Below the pieces are notes generated by a model. That model worked only from the letters and a program-made list of their open reading frames with translations, did not search any database and was not told where the DNA came from. Below, one piece after another: positions 15,158 to 22,792 of a stretch of DNA of 35,997 nucleotides. Position 1 is the first letter of the stretch. Each line of letters starts with the position of its first letter. Where the stretch lies: NCBI GenBank assembly GCA_013378375.1, contig JACAFT010000008.1, positions 1-35,997 of the forward strand. The letters are read 5' to 3'. The stretch is from UBA57 sp013378375 (GTDB lineage: Archaea; Thermoproteota; Nitrososphaeria; Nitrososphaerales; UBA57). Position numbers and translations under genes: made by a program.

Positions 15158-15289
15158 TGCAGGGGATGGGATTTGAACCCATGAACCTCTAGAGGAGAGG
15201 ATATCTCAACAAGCCGATCTTGAGTCCTTTCCGCTAATAATTATCCGCGGTTGACCTGGCTTCGCTCTGTTAAGATTCGCTACCCCTGC
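15158..15289 (-). tRNA. tRNA-Leu (anticodon CAA), apparently with three introns
   Basis: Read on the minus strand. Acceptor GCAGGGG (15289-15283) pairs with CCCCTGC. The T-arm is ATGGG/CCCAT with loop TTCAAAT, and the long variable arm CCTC/GAGG marks class II. The transcript is 132 nt where about 85 is expected. Intron in the anticodon loop (15218-15203, 16 nt): central helix CTCA/TGAG with bulges AGA and ATA, at 37/38. Second intron (15244-15229, 16 nt): central helix CCGC/GCGG with bulges GGA and AAA. Its removal creates anticodon stem GAGGA/TCCTC. A third insertion of 15 nt lies in the D-arm (about 15275-15261), flanked by repeats AGCGAA; its exact ends are ambiguous. Removing all three gives an 85-nt tRNA. 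Confidence 0.88.
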
Positions 15290-15320
15290 TAATTAATTAG
15301 TTAATATTAACAGTAAATAC

Positions 15321-15330
15321 TTAAATAAAG
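15321..15330 (-). promoter_or_regulatory. Possible TATA box for tRNA-Leu
   Basis: On the minus strand ctttatttaa lies about 36 bases before the mature 5' end of tRNA-Leu. That is compatible with transcription starting roughly ten bases upstream of the tRNA. The surrounding sequence is all A/T-rich, so the call is weak. Confidence 0.3.
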
Positions 15331-15423
15331 GATTCAATAAAAACTAAATTGAAAATGAGGTATTGCCTTCATAACGAATAATTGGTTTTGCAAATACTTC
15401 AGTATCGACTATACAAATTTACT

Positions 15424-15433
15424 ATATTTATTA
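15424..15433 (+). promoter_or_regulatory. Possible TATA box of the histidine operon
   Basis: The element tatatttatt lies about 50 bases before hisG in the only sizeable spacer of the operon. A GAGGG ribosome-binding site follows at about 15466-15470, so a leader of roughly 25-30 bases is implied. I see no attenuator hairpin and no His-rich leader peptide in the spacer. Confidence 0.4.
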
Positions 15434-15480
15434 AGCAAGTTCTCACTAATTTCTGTTAATACCAAGAGGGATTATGTAAA

Positions 15481-16464
15481 ATGTCAGTGATTAAATTAGC
15501 ATTACCAAAAGGTTCTTTGGAAAAAGCAACATACCAATTCGTTGAATCTGCAGGATATATAATTAAAGGTCAGACAAGAACTTATAGACCAGTAATCAAT
15601 GACAATGATATTAGTATAAAGATCTTAAGGCCTCAAGAAATTCCTAAAAATATTCAAGAAGGAAATCAGGATATCGGTATATCAGGAGAGGATTGGATAA
15701 GAGAAAACAAATCAGATGTAGTAAATTTATTAAATCTTGAATATGGAAAAGTCAGAATTGTAATTGCGTTGCCAAAATCAAACAAAAACAAGAATTTTTC
15801 AGCAGTATTATCAGATTATATAAAAAATAAAAAACCTTTAAGAATTTCAACGGAATACTTGAACATAGCAAAAGAGTATCTACTAGACAACGAAGTATAC
15901 AAAAAACAATTTGGTAAAAAATCACCACTAATTACAACACCATGGTTCAACTCTGGTATAAATAAAAAAGTAAACGTCATGTTTTCATTCGGTGCAACAG
16001 AAGCAAAACCTCCTGAAGAAGCAGATGTAATATTTGATATTATTGAAACAGGTTCTACATTAGCACAGAATAATCTCAAAGTCACTGATGTAATAATGGA
16101 ATCTTCTGCATGTTTAATCGCAAATAAAAAATCATTAAAAGATCCAAAAAAACGTCAAAAAATTTATGACGTTGTTACTTTATTCAAGGGAGTTGTAGAA
16201 GCAAAAACCAGGATCCATATATTTATGAACGTAAAAAAAGAGAACTTAAATCGTGTTTTAAAGATTATTCCGTCGCTTGAATCTCCAACAATTAGCGAAT
16301 TATCGAAAAATGACTGGTATTCTCTAAATACAATAATATCAAAGGAAGAATTTGCTCAAATATTGCCATCTTTACGCAAATATGTACAGGGATTAATTGT
16401 ACACAAACCAACACAGGTATTGCCATTAGAGAAGATCTATGAAGAAGAAGGTAACAATCTTTGA
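15481..16464 (+). CDS. hisG: ATP phosphoribosyltransferase, long form
   Basis: First step of histidine synthesis: ATP and PRPP give phosphoribosyl-ATP. The 327 residues make this the long, self-contained form. The catalytic bilobed domain has LALPKGSLEKAT at the start, GNQDIGISGEDWI and the PRPP-binding ADVIFDIIETGSTL. The C-terminal regulatory ACT-like domain (HIFMNVKKENLNRVLKIIPSLESPTISEL) mediates histidine feedback in the family, and no HisZ is needed. First gene of the operon, with a clear spacer and ribosome-binding site upstream. Its stop overlaps the TTG start of hisD. Confidence 0.96.
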   Translation: MSVIKLALPKGSLEKATYQFVESAGYIIKGQTRTYRPVINDNDISIKILRPQEIPKNIQEGNQDIGISGEDWIRENKSDVVNLLNLEYGKVRIVIALPKSNKNKNFSAVLSDYIKNKKPLRISTEYLNIAKEYLLDNEVYKKQFGKKSPLITTPWFNSGINKKVNVMFSFGATEAKPPEEADVIFDIIETGSTLAQNNLKVTDVIMESSACLIANKKSLKDPKKRQKIYDVVTLFKGVVEAKTRIHIFMNVKKENLNRVLKIIPSLESPTISELSKNDWYSLNTIISKEEFAQILPSLRKYVQGLIVHKPTQVLPLEKIYEEEGNNL

Positions 16465-17771
16465 TTAAATATATTGAAATTGGAAAATCATCAACTATCG
16501 AACAAACAACAAAAAACATACGTCGACAAACAAATGGTTCCAATGATTCTGAATATGTAAAAAAAATAATGAACGATGTAGAAAAAAACAAAGATAAATC
16601 ATTATTAAAATATTCATTAAAATTTGATAAAGTAAGACTTACAGTCAATGAACTAAAGGTAAAAAACAAAGAGATTCAAGAAGCATATACAATACTTGAT
16701 CCAATAATTGTAAAAGAATTAAAAAATCTGAAAAAATCTATTGAAATGACAGAGAAAAAAATAATGAAGGCGTTCAAAAGTAGTGTAAAAAATGTCATGA
16801 TAAACAATGGACAAAGTTTCATAAAATATAATTCAGTCCCAATAAATAGCGTAGGATGTTATGTCCCAGGAGGTAAAGCAGTATATCCTTCATCATTAAT
16901 TATGTCAGCAGTACCAGCAAGAATAGCAGGGGTAGATAGAATAATAGTATGTTCACCACCATCTTCTGACAAGAAGATCAGTGCATCAGTATTGGTTGCA
17001 GCAGATCTTTGTAACATAAACGAGATATACAAAGTTGGAGGAGCACAAGCGATTGCTGCAATGGGTTATGGAACAAACATTATAAAACCGGTAGAAAAAA
17101 TTGTTGGTCCAGGAAATTACTTTGTTTATCAAGCAAAAAAAATTATTTCAGAGAAAGTTGGAATAGATTTACCTGCTGGACCTTCAGAATTATTAATAAT
17201 TGCAGATAATACTGCAGATAAAGAATTAATCGTTAATGATTTATTTGCTCAATCTGAGCATGGTTTAGATAGTTTGTGTGGAGTCGTGACTACATCAAAA
17301 AAACTATCATCAGATGTAATTAAATTAATTAAAAAAAGACTACCAAATATAGAACGTAAAGAGATTGTAAAGAAATCATTATTAAAAAATGGTTTCGTTG
17401 TGCGTTGTAACAGCATACAACAATGTATCAATTTTACGAATGATTTCGCGCCTGAACACCTAGAAATTATGACAAAGGAACAAGACAAGGTAGCAAAGAA
17501 AATAACAACAAGTGGAGTAGTACTTGTGGGAAATTATACACCAGCTGCATTCAGCGATTATGGGTTAGGAACCAATCATGTATTACCTACAGGAGGATCA
17601 GCAAAATTTTATTCTGCATTATCAAGTATAGACTTTACAAGAAGATTCTTTATCGCAAAAACAACAAAAACTAGCCTCAAAAACAATCTGAAAAAAATTG
17701 AAATACTATCTGAACAGGAAGGATTATTCAATCACGGTAAATCTGCAAAAGTGAGGTTTATAAAAAAATAA
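16461..17771 (+). CDS. hisD: Histidinol dehydrogenase
   Basis: Last two steps of histidine synthesis: NAD-dependent oxidation of histidinol to histidine. The 436 residues show the family core: YVPGGKAVYPSSLIMSAVPARIAGV, GGAQAIAAMGYGT, VGPGNYFVYQAKKII, DLPAGPSELLIIAD and AQSEHGLDS, with zinc and catalytic residues around Glu/His. The C-terminal FTRRFFIAK region is complete. It starts with a TTG at 16461 overlapping hisG by four bases and ends on the first base of the next ATG. The first 110 residues are unusually Lys/Asn/Ile-rich. Confidence 0.96.
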   Translation: MIKYIEIGKSSTIEQTTKNIRRQTNGSNDSEYVKKIMNDVEKNKDKSLLKYSLKFDKVRLTVNELKVKNKEIQEAYTILDPIIVKELKNLKKSIEMTEKKIMKAFKSSVKNVMINNGQSFIKYNSVPINSVGCYVPGGKAVYPSSLIMSAVPARIAGVDRIIVCSPPSSDKKISASVLVAADLCNINEIYKVGGAQAIAAMGYGTNIIKPVEKIVGPGNYFVYQAKKIISEKVGIDLPAGPSELLIIADNTADKELIVNDLFAQSEHGLDSLCGVVTTSKKLSSDVIKLIKKRLPNIERKEIVKKSLLKNGFVVRCNSIQQCINFTNDFAPEHLEIMTKEQDKVAKKITTSGVVLVGNYTPAAFSDYGLGTNHVLPTGGSAKFYSALSSIDFTRRFFIAKTTKTSLKNNLKKIEILSEQEGLFNHGKSAKVRFIKK

Positions 17772-18934
17772 TGTCAAAGAAATATCAAAAAAAAACAATC
17801 AACAACAAACCCATATATCAAAAAATTTCACAAAATAAAATCAAAAATATAGACACAATTATCTTTGACTGTGACGGAGTATTAATTGATACAAAAAAAT
17901 CATATGATAAATGTATAGAACTCACTATATCATATATATTAAAAAATATGATCAATAAGAAATTTTCAAAATTCAAAATATCAAAAACAACAATAGATTT
18001 ATTCAGACAAACAGGTGGATTCAATAATGATTACAAATGCTGTTATGTAATAATATTAAAAATTGCATCCATGATGCCAAAAAATTTAACAAAATCATAT
18101 AAAATTGAATATCAAAAAATTAACAAAAAAAAGAATATAAACTCATTTATAAAATTACAATTAATAAAAACAGAAATTAACAAAATAAATAAAAAATCAA
18201 ATATAAAAATTGTTAATCAAAAATATATAAATGAATTAAATAAATTTGCAAAAGAAATAAAGGATATAGAATTAGAATCTATTGAAAATCAAATTATGAT
18301 TGGATTAAATAATGAACAAAGAAAATTTTTAAAAGTCATGAAAGAATTCTTAAATTATCCAAAAAATAGTAAAATAAATATTATAATAAATGTATTTGAT
18401 GAATTTTTTTATGGAAAAAATTTTATCAAAAAAGTTAGAAAAAAGAAATTTATTAATTTTAATAGAAAAGGTACAATTGAAAATGAAAAAATTATTGTAA
18501 AAAGAGAGACGTTAATTATTTTAAAGAAGAAATTTCTAAATAAAATATCAATTGTATCAGGAAGAGGACAAATTGGTACAAAAATAACCCTAAAGGGTCT
18601 ATATAGGTATTTTAACAGTAAAGGAAATGAATTTATTGAGGATTTAGCAAGAGAACAAAAAAATAACACTAAATTTGATAAGCCAAATCCAACTGTGTTG
18701 AAAAGATCTGCGTCGAAATTAAAATCTAAAGGAGATATTCTTTATGTTGGAGATTCAATGGAGGACCTTTTAATGACACAAGCAGCTGACTCTAATAAAA
18801 ATAATAGATATTTGTTTGCAGGCATATATGGGACGTCAAGGTCGGAAAAAAATAAAATAAAATTATTCATGGATAATAAAGCAGATATAATAATAAGTAA
18901 TATTAACGATATACCGGAATTAATTAGTGATTAA
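17771..18934 (+). CDS. HAD-superfamily phosphatase, candidate histidinol-phosphate phosphatase
   Basis: 387 residues with all four HAD motifs. Motif I is IIFDCDGVLIDT (Asp33 nucleophile, Asp35). Motif II is the Ser in SIVSGRG. Motif III is a Lys near KPNPTVLK. Motif IV is YVGDSMEDL (residues 327-332). A long cap region (about residues 75-245) is extremely rich in Lys, Asn and Ile, with many poly-A runs. It lies between hisD and hisB with a one-base overlap upstream and an 8-base overlap downstream. The operon otherwise lacks histidinol-phosphate phosphatase, and E. coli solves the same step with a HAD domain fused to HisB. The function is therefore a well-placed inference, not proven. Confidence 0.85.
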   Translation: MSKKYQKKTINNKPIYQKISQNKIKNIDTIIFDCDGVLIDTKKSYDKCIELTISYILKNMINKKFSKFKISKTTIDLFRQTGGFNNDYKCCYVIILKIASMMPKNLTKSYKIEYQKINKKKNINSFIKLQLIKTEINKINKKSNIKIVNQKYINELNKFAKEIKDIELESIENQIMIGLNNEQRKFLKVMKEFLNYPKNSKINIIINVFDEFFYGKNFIKKVRKKKFINFNRKGTIENEKIIVKRETLIILKKKFLNKISIVSGRGQIGTKITLKGLYRYFNSKGNEFIEDLAREQKNNTKFDKPNPTVLKRSASKLKSKGDILYVGDSMEDLLMTQAADSNKNNRYLFAGIYGTSRSEKNKIKLFMDNKADIIISNINDIPELISD

Positions 18935-19556
18935 ATTGAGAGAAGCTGAAGTATCAAGAAAAACTAAGGAGACCGATATAAGAGTAAATGTGCAATTAGA
19001 AGGAAATGGAAATATCAAGGCGGATACATCAATAAAATTTTTAGATCATATAATTACTTCCTTTGCAACTCATAGTTTAATAGATATACAAATCGAAGCT
19101 ACGGGTGATTTAATACACCATACAGCTGAAGATGTTGCATTGGCACTTGGTGAAGCAATTAACAAAGCTTTAGGAGACAGAAAAGGAATAAAGAGATTTG
19201 GATTTGCAATGGTTCCAATGGATGATGCATTGTCATATTCAGCAATAGATTTGGTTAAAAATTTGGAAGATGCAGCAGCATATTCAGCAGTAGATTTAGT
19301 CAAACGTCCGTTTCAAGTTGCCGATTTAAAAATAGACAAAGAAGGAATTGAAGATATGGCTGCAGAAGACATTTATCACTTTATTCAATCATTTTCTCAA
19401 AGTCTTCAAGCAAATATTCATGTAATTGTAAAATATGGAAACAATGATCATCATAAAGTTGAGTCTGCAATAAAATGTATAGCATTAGCAATTAGAAACG
19501 CAATATCGACAGATAGTGATAGAACTGGAACTCCCTCATCGAAGGGAGTGATGTAA
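18927..19556 (+). CDS. hisB: Imidazoleglycerol-phosphate dehydratase with internal duplication
   Basis: Dehydrates imidazole glycerol phosphate to imidazole acetol phosphate. The metal-binding motifs are intact: FLDHII...THS, the first HHTAED and the second DHHKVES, with the terminal PSSKGVM. The 209-residue length exceeds the usual 190-200 because residues 100-129 are two tandem 15-residue copies (DALSYSAIDLVKNLE and DAAAYSAVDLVKRPF), where homologs have one PMDEALA...VDLxxRP segment. The start is a GTG at 18927 within the HAD gene; the protein N-terminus LREAEVSRKTKET matches the family. Stop and hisH start overlap as TAATG. Confidence 0.95.
   Translation: MIKLREAEVSRKTKETDIRVNVQLEGNGNIKADTSIKFLDHIITSFATHSLIDIQIEATGDLIHHTAEDVALALGEAINKALGDRKGIKRFGFAMVPMDDALSYSAIDLVKNLEDAAAYSAVDLVKRPFQVADLKIDKEGIEDMAAEDIYHFIQSFSQSLQANIHVIVKYGNNDHHKVESAIKCIALAIRNAISTDSDRTGTPSSKGVM
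19224..19313. repeat. 45-bp in-frame tandem duplication within hisB
   Basis: Unit 1 is 19224-19268 and unit 2 is 19269-19313. In the first 36 bases of each unit 29 match, and divergence rises after that. The duplication is in frame and adds 15 residues. Confidence 0.9.
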
Positions 19557-20164
19557 TGATCAAAATTGCAATCTTAGATTATGGTGTAGGAAATTTATTT
19601 AGTATTCAAACTGCACTAAATAAGCTTAAAGTCAAAACAATTGTAACTTCAGAATTAGATTCTAATGAAGAATACAATGGAATAATTCTTCCAGGTGTAG
19701 GCGGCTGGAAACATACAGTTAAAAAAATAGAGATTAATCAGAGATTCCTTCAAGATTTTCATGATAGTAATAAGCCAATATTAGGTGTATGTCTAGGCAT
19801 GCAATTATTTTTCGAGAAAAGTGCAGAAGGTCCTGGCAGAGGATTATGCTTTTTCAAGGGAGAAATTAAATTGTTTACTAATGAGGTGAAGGTGCCTCAT
19901 ATAGGTTGGAATATTCTCAAGCAAAACAATAAAAATCCTCTTTTAGAGGGTGTAGAAGACAATGCTTGGGCATATTTTGTACATTCATTATATCCACAAC
20001 CAGTTGATTCGAAAATAATTTCTACGACAACAGATTATGGAATAGACTTTACATCAATGATATATGACAAAAAAACATTTGGAACACAATTTCATCCAGA
20101 AAAATCAGGTAAAGCTGGAGCAAGAATATTAAAAAATTTTGTATCAGTTTGTGGTAATCAATGA
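19556..20164 (+). CDS. hisH: Imidazole glycerol phosphate synthase, glutaminase subunit
   Basis: Hydrolyses glutamine and channels ammonia to HisF. The 202 residues form a class I glutamine amidotransferase. It opens with IAILDYGVGNLFSIQTAL and has a GVGGWKH loop. GVCLGMQLFFEKSAEGPGRGL contains the nucleophile Cys. HIGWN follows, and the terminal FHPEKSG carries the catalytic His and Glu. It overlaps hisB by one base and hisA by four. Confidence 0.96.
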   Translation: MIKIAILDYGVGNLFSIQTALNKLKVKTIVTSELDSNEEYNGIILPGVGGWKHTVKKIEINQRFLQDFHDSNKPILGVCLGMQLFFEKSAEGPGRGLCFFKGEIKLFTNEVKVPHIGWNILKQNNKNPLLEGVEDNAWAYFVHSLYPQPVDSKIISTTTDYGIDFTSMIYDKKTFGTQFHPEKSGKAGARILKNFVSVCGNQ

Positions 20165-20874
20165 AAATAGTACCGTCAATAGATCTTTTAGATGGAAGAG
20201 TAGTAAGATTAAAACAAGGAAAGCCGGAGTTAGCAACATTTTACGATTACAGTCCATTAGAACTGGTTGAGAAATGGCAAAAAATTGGAATAAGTAGAAT
20301 GCATATTGTGGATTTGGATGCAACTTTAGAACGTGGAAATAACTATGAATTAATAAAAAAAATTTCAGAAAATACAAAATTGGAGATACAAATAGGAGGA
20401 GGAATAAGGGATATAGAATATGCAAAGAAGATATCAAAAGATGTATCAAAAATTGTTATTGGAACAATTGCAATGAAGAACAAGGAATTATTTCAAAATA
20501 TTTGTGAAGAAGTTGGTTTATCAAAAATAATTTTATCGTTAGATTATATTCATGACCAAATAATGATCAATGGTTGGAGAGATGAAACGGGAAGGAATTT
20601 ATATGATTCAATATTAGAATTTGTCAACTCAGGTATAGAAACGATTTTACTGACCGCGATAAAAAAAGATGGAATGTTAGAAGGTCCAGATGTTGAAACA
20701 TTACAAAAAGTTAGGAAAAACACAAATATAGAGATTCAAGCTAGTGGAGGTTTTAGTTCGATTGAAGATATAAAGAAAGTGAGAAATATAGGCGTGGAAT
20801 ATATCATACTAGGCAGAGCAATACACAGTAAGATTATCTCAATTGAAGATGCCATTGCAGTGGAGGATCTATAG
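20161..20874 (+). CDS. hisA: ProFAR isomerase
   Basis: Amadori isomerisation of ProFAR to PRFAR, the substrate of HisF-HisH. The 237 residues form a (beta/alpha)8 barrel with two phosphate-binding halves. The N-terminal PSIDLLDGRVVRLKQG holds the catalytic Asp. QIGGGIRDIEYAK and LSLDYIHDQIMINGWRD (second catalytic acid) follow. LLTAIKKDGMLEGPD and the C-terminal ASGGFSSIEDI, GVEYIILGRAI complete the fold. ATGA overlap with hisH; it ends directly before the TTG of hisF. Confidence 0.95.
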   Translation: MKIVPSIDLLDGRVVRLKQGKPELATFYDYSPLELVEKWQKIGISRMHIVDLDATLERGNNYELIKKISENTKLEIQIGGGIRDIEYAKKISKDVSKIVIGTIAMKNKELFQNICEEVGLSKIILSLDYIHDQIMINGWRDETGRNLYDSILEFVNSGIETILLTAIKKDGMLEGPDVETLQKVRKNTNIEIQASGGFSSIEDIKKVRNIGVEYIILGRAIHSKIISIEDAIAVEDL

Positions 20875-21633
20875 TTGACTTTATCAAAAAGAATCGTTCC
20901 TTGCTTAGATGTTAAACAAGGTAGAGTAGTAAAAGGAGAACATTTTGTGAATTTAAAAGACGCAGGAGATCCTGTAGAGTTAGGAGCAAAATACAGAGAT
21001 GACGGAGCAGACGAATTAGTTTTTCTTGATATCACTGCATCTCCAGAGAAACGTAAAACTGTAAGTGAAATGGTTCGTAATGTAGCTGCAAAATTAGATA
21101 TACCTTTTACTGTGGGAGGAGGAATAAGGAGCATTGAAGATGCAAGGAATATACTTTGTAGTGGAGCAGATAAAGTAGGAATAAACACAATGGCAATTGA
21201 AAAACCTGAATTAATAACAGAAATCTCTGAGAGATTTGGAAGACAATGTTGTGTAGTGGCTATAGATGCAAAAAGAAAAGAAAATAATTTTGAAGTGTTT
21301 AGTTATGGAGCAAGAAAAGCCACAGGAATAAATGCAATATCATGGGCGCAAAAAGTAGAAAGATTAGGTGCAGGGGAGATACTATTAACATCAATAGATA
21401 GAGATGGAACAGAAGATGGTTTTGATATAGAATTAACAAAAGAGATTATGCAAACGGTAAATATACCAGTAATAGCTAGTGGCGGATGTGGAAAGTTAGA
21501 ACACTTTGTCAATGTATTTCAAGAAACCAATGTAGATGCAGCATTGGCAGCATCAGTTTTCCATTATAATAAATTTTCTATATCAACGTTGAAGAAATTT
21601 CTTTTAGAAAATCAGGTGTTAGTAAGAACATGA
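20875..21633 (+). CDS. hisF: Imidazole glycerol phosphate synthase, cyclase subunit
   Basis: Uses ammonia from HisH to convert PRFAR to imidazole glycerol phosphate and AICAR. The 252 residues have the canonical opening RIVPCLDVKQGRVVKG with the general-base Asp. VGGGIRSIEDARN, CVVAIDAKR, LTSIDRDGTEDGFD with the second catalytic Asp, and IASGGCGKLEHF follow. The start is a TTG immediately after the hisA stop, with no spacer, and the stop overlaps hisI by four bases. Confidence 0.97.
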   Translation: MTLSKRIVPCLDVKQGRVVKGEHFVNLKDAGDPVELGAKYRDDGADELVFLDITASPEKRKTVSEMVRNVAAKLDIPFTVGGGIRSIEDARNILCSGADKVGINTMAIEKPELITEISERFGRQCCVVAIDAKRKENNFEVFSYGARKATGINAISWAQKVERLGAGEILLTSIDRDGTEDGFDIELTKEIMQTVNIPVIASGGCGKLEHFVNVFQETNVDAALAASVFHYNKFSISTLKKFLLENQVLVRT

Positions 21634-21974
21634 CAAAGTTATCAGCAAATAATATAGACTTTGACAAAAGTCAAGGACTAGTTCCAGTTATTGTTCAGGA
21701 TAATCAATCAAAAGAGATTCTAATGTTAGCGTACGTGAATCGATTAGCATTAGATGAAACTATCAAAACGGGTTATGGTCACTATTGGAGTAGATCAAGG
21801 AACAAACTTTGGAAGAAAGGCGAAGAATCAGGTAACATACAGAAAGTATTAGAAATTAAGGTAGACTGTGATGAAGACACATTAATTTATCTTGTTGAAC
21901 AAACAGGTAATGCTTGTCATAAGAATACAAAGGCATGCTTTCAAAGAGATTTAATTAGTAAAGACCAAGAATAA
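21630..21974 (+). CDS. hisI: Phosphoribosyl-AMP cyclohydrolase (HisI alone)
   Basis: Opens the adenine ring of phosphoribosyl-AMP. The 114 residues contain only the cyclohydrolase domain: LVPVIVQDNQSKEILMLAYVN, GYGHYWSRSRNKLWKKGEESGN, then the metal site VDCDEDTL and GNACHKNTKACF. There is no HisE (phosphoribosyl-ATP pyrophosphatase) domain at the C-terminus, so HisE must be encoded elsewhere. Last gene of the operon, convergent with the UMP kinase gene six bases further on. Confidence 0.96.
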   Translation: MTKLSANNIDFDKSQGLVPVIVQDNQSKEILMLAYVNRLALDETIKTGYGHYWSRSRNKLWKKGEESGNIQKVLEIKVDCDEDTLIYLVEQTGNACHKNTKACFQRDLISKDQE

Positions 21975-21980
21975 AATATT

Positions 21981-22691
21981 CTAACTAAGAGGCAAAATCC
22001 TAGTACCTGTAGATTTTCTAACTAATTTTCTCATTGGTAATTCTGATTCAGAGATTGCAGATTTGATTTGTCGACTATCGCATTTAATTACAATAGTATG
22101 AATTTTAGATCGTTCAATAATTTTTATGGAAAGTAAATCCATTAAATCGTAAGTTCCAGCACTCATCTTATCATCAACAACTTTACTTAGTAATTCTTTT
22201 GTAGAAATTACTTTCATCAGCTTTGCATTTTTGTTTTTTCTTGGGTCGGAAGTAAAGACACCATCAACATCAGTAGTATTGATGAACAGTTTAGCTTTAG
22301 TCCTTTCAGCAATTAAAGCAGCAGTTGCATTAGTACTCTGACCTGGAGACAAACCACCTGAAAAGACAATTGGATGAGAAGTTGAATAACGAAGAACTTC
22401 ATCTAAAGTTGTTGGTATATCTGGACAGGCTTTGTTCGAAACAGTTGTCAATAATTTTGCATGTATACGTGAAACATCTATTCCAAACTGATCAAGTAAT
22501 GCTTCATCGGCACGGAATGTTCTAGCAGTTTTTTGTATATCTCGAGCAAGTTTTCCTCCTCCAGCAACAGCTACAACTTTAACCCCATTACGAGCAAGTC
22601 CGTCAAGGGTCTTTACAATTTTTTTAATCCCAGATGGATCAGAATCCAGTGAGAATAAACTTCCACTTAATTTAATTACTATGGTTTTCAT
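21981..22691 (-). CDS. pyrH: UMP kinase (amino-acid-kinase fold)
   Basis: Phosphorylates UMP to UDP for pyrimidine nucleotide synthesis. From the ATG at 22691 the protein is 236 residues and opens MKTIVIKLSGSLFSLD, the expected N-terminus of the archaeal family. VVAVAGGGKLARD, FSGGLSPGQSTNATAALIAE, INTTDVDGVFTSDPRKN and MSAGTYDLMDLLSIKIIERSKI follow. The open frame continues upstream to 22904, but that part is hydrophobic, unlike the family, and overlaps aRF1 on the other strand, so it is rejected. Divergent from prf1 with a 101-base spacer. Confidence 0.93.
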   Translation of the reverse strand: MKTIVIKLSGSLFSLDSDPSGIKKIVKTLDGLARNGVKVVAVAGGGKLARDIQKTARTFRADEALLDQFGIDVSRIHAKLLTTVSNKACPDIPTTLDEVLRYSTSHPIVFSGGLSPGQSTNATAALIAERTKAKLFINTTDVDGVFTSDPRKNKNAKLMKVISTKELLSKVVDDKMSAGTYDLMDLLSIKIIERSKIHTIVIKCDSRQIKSAISESELPMRKLVRKSTGTRILPLS

Positions 22692-22792
22692 TTCAACAAT
22701 TATGCTTACAGTTAATTGTCTTATTAATTTTAATCTATTAAAAGATACAATATAACATAGTAGGGAATTTTTTAAAGTATAAAGGTGAATTT

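Noticed and set aside
15355..15381. Eight-codon frame (MRYCLHNE) before hisG as a histidine leader peptide
   Set aside because: It has only one His codon, no ribosome-binding site and no attenuator-like hairpins downstream.
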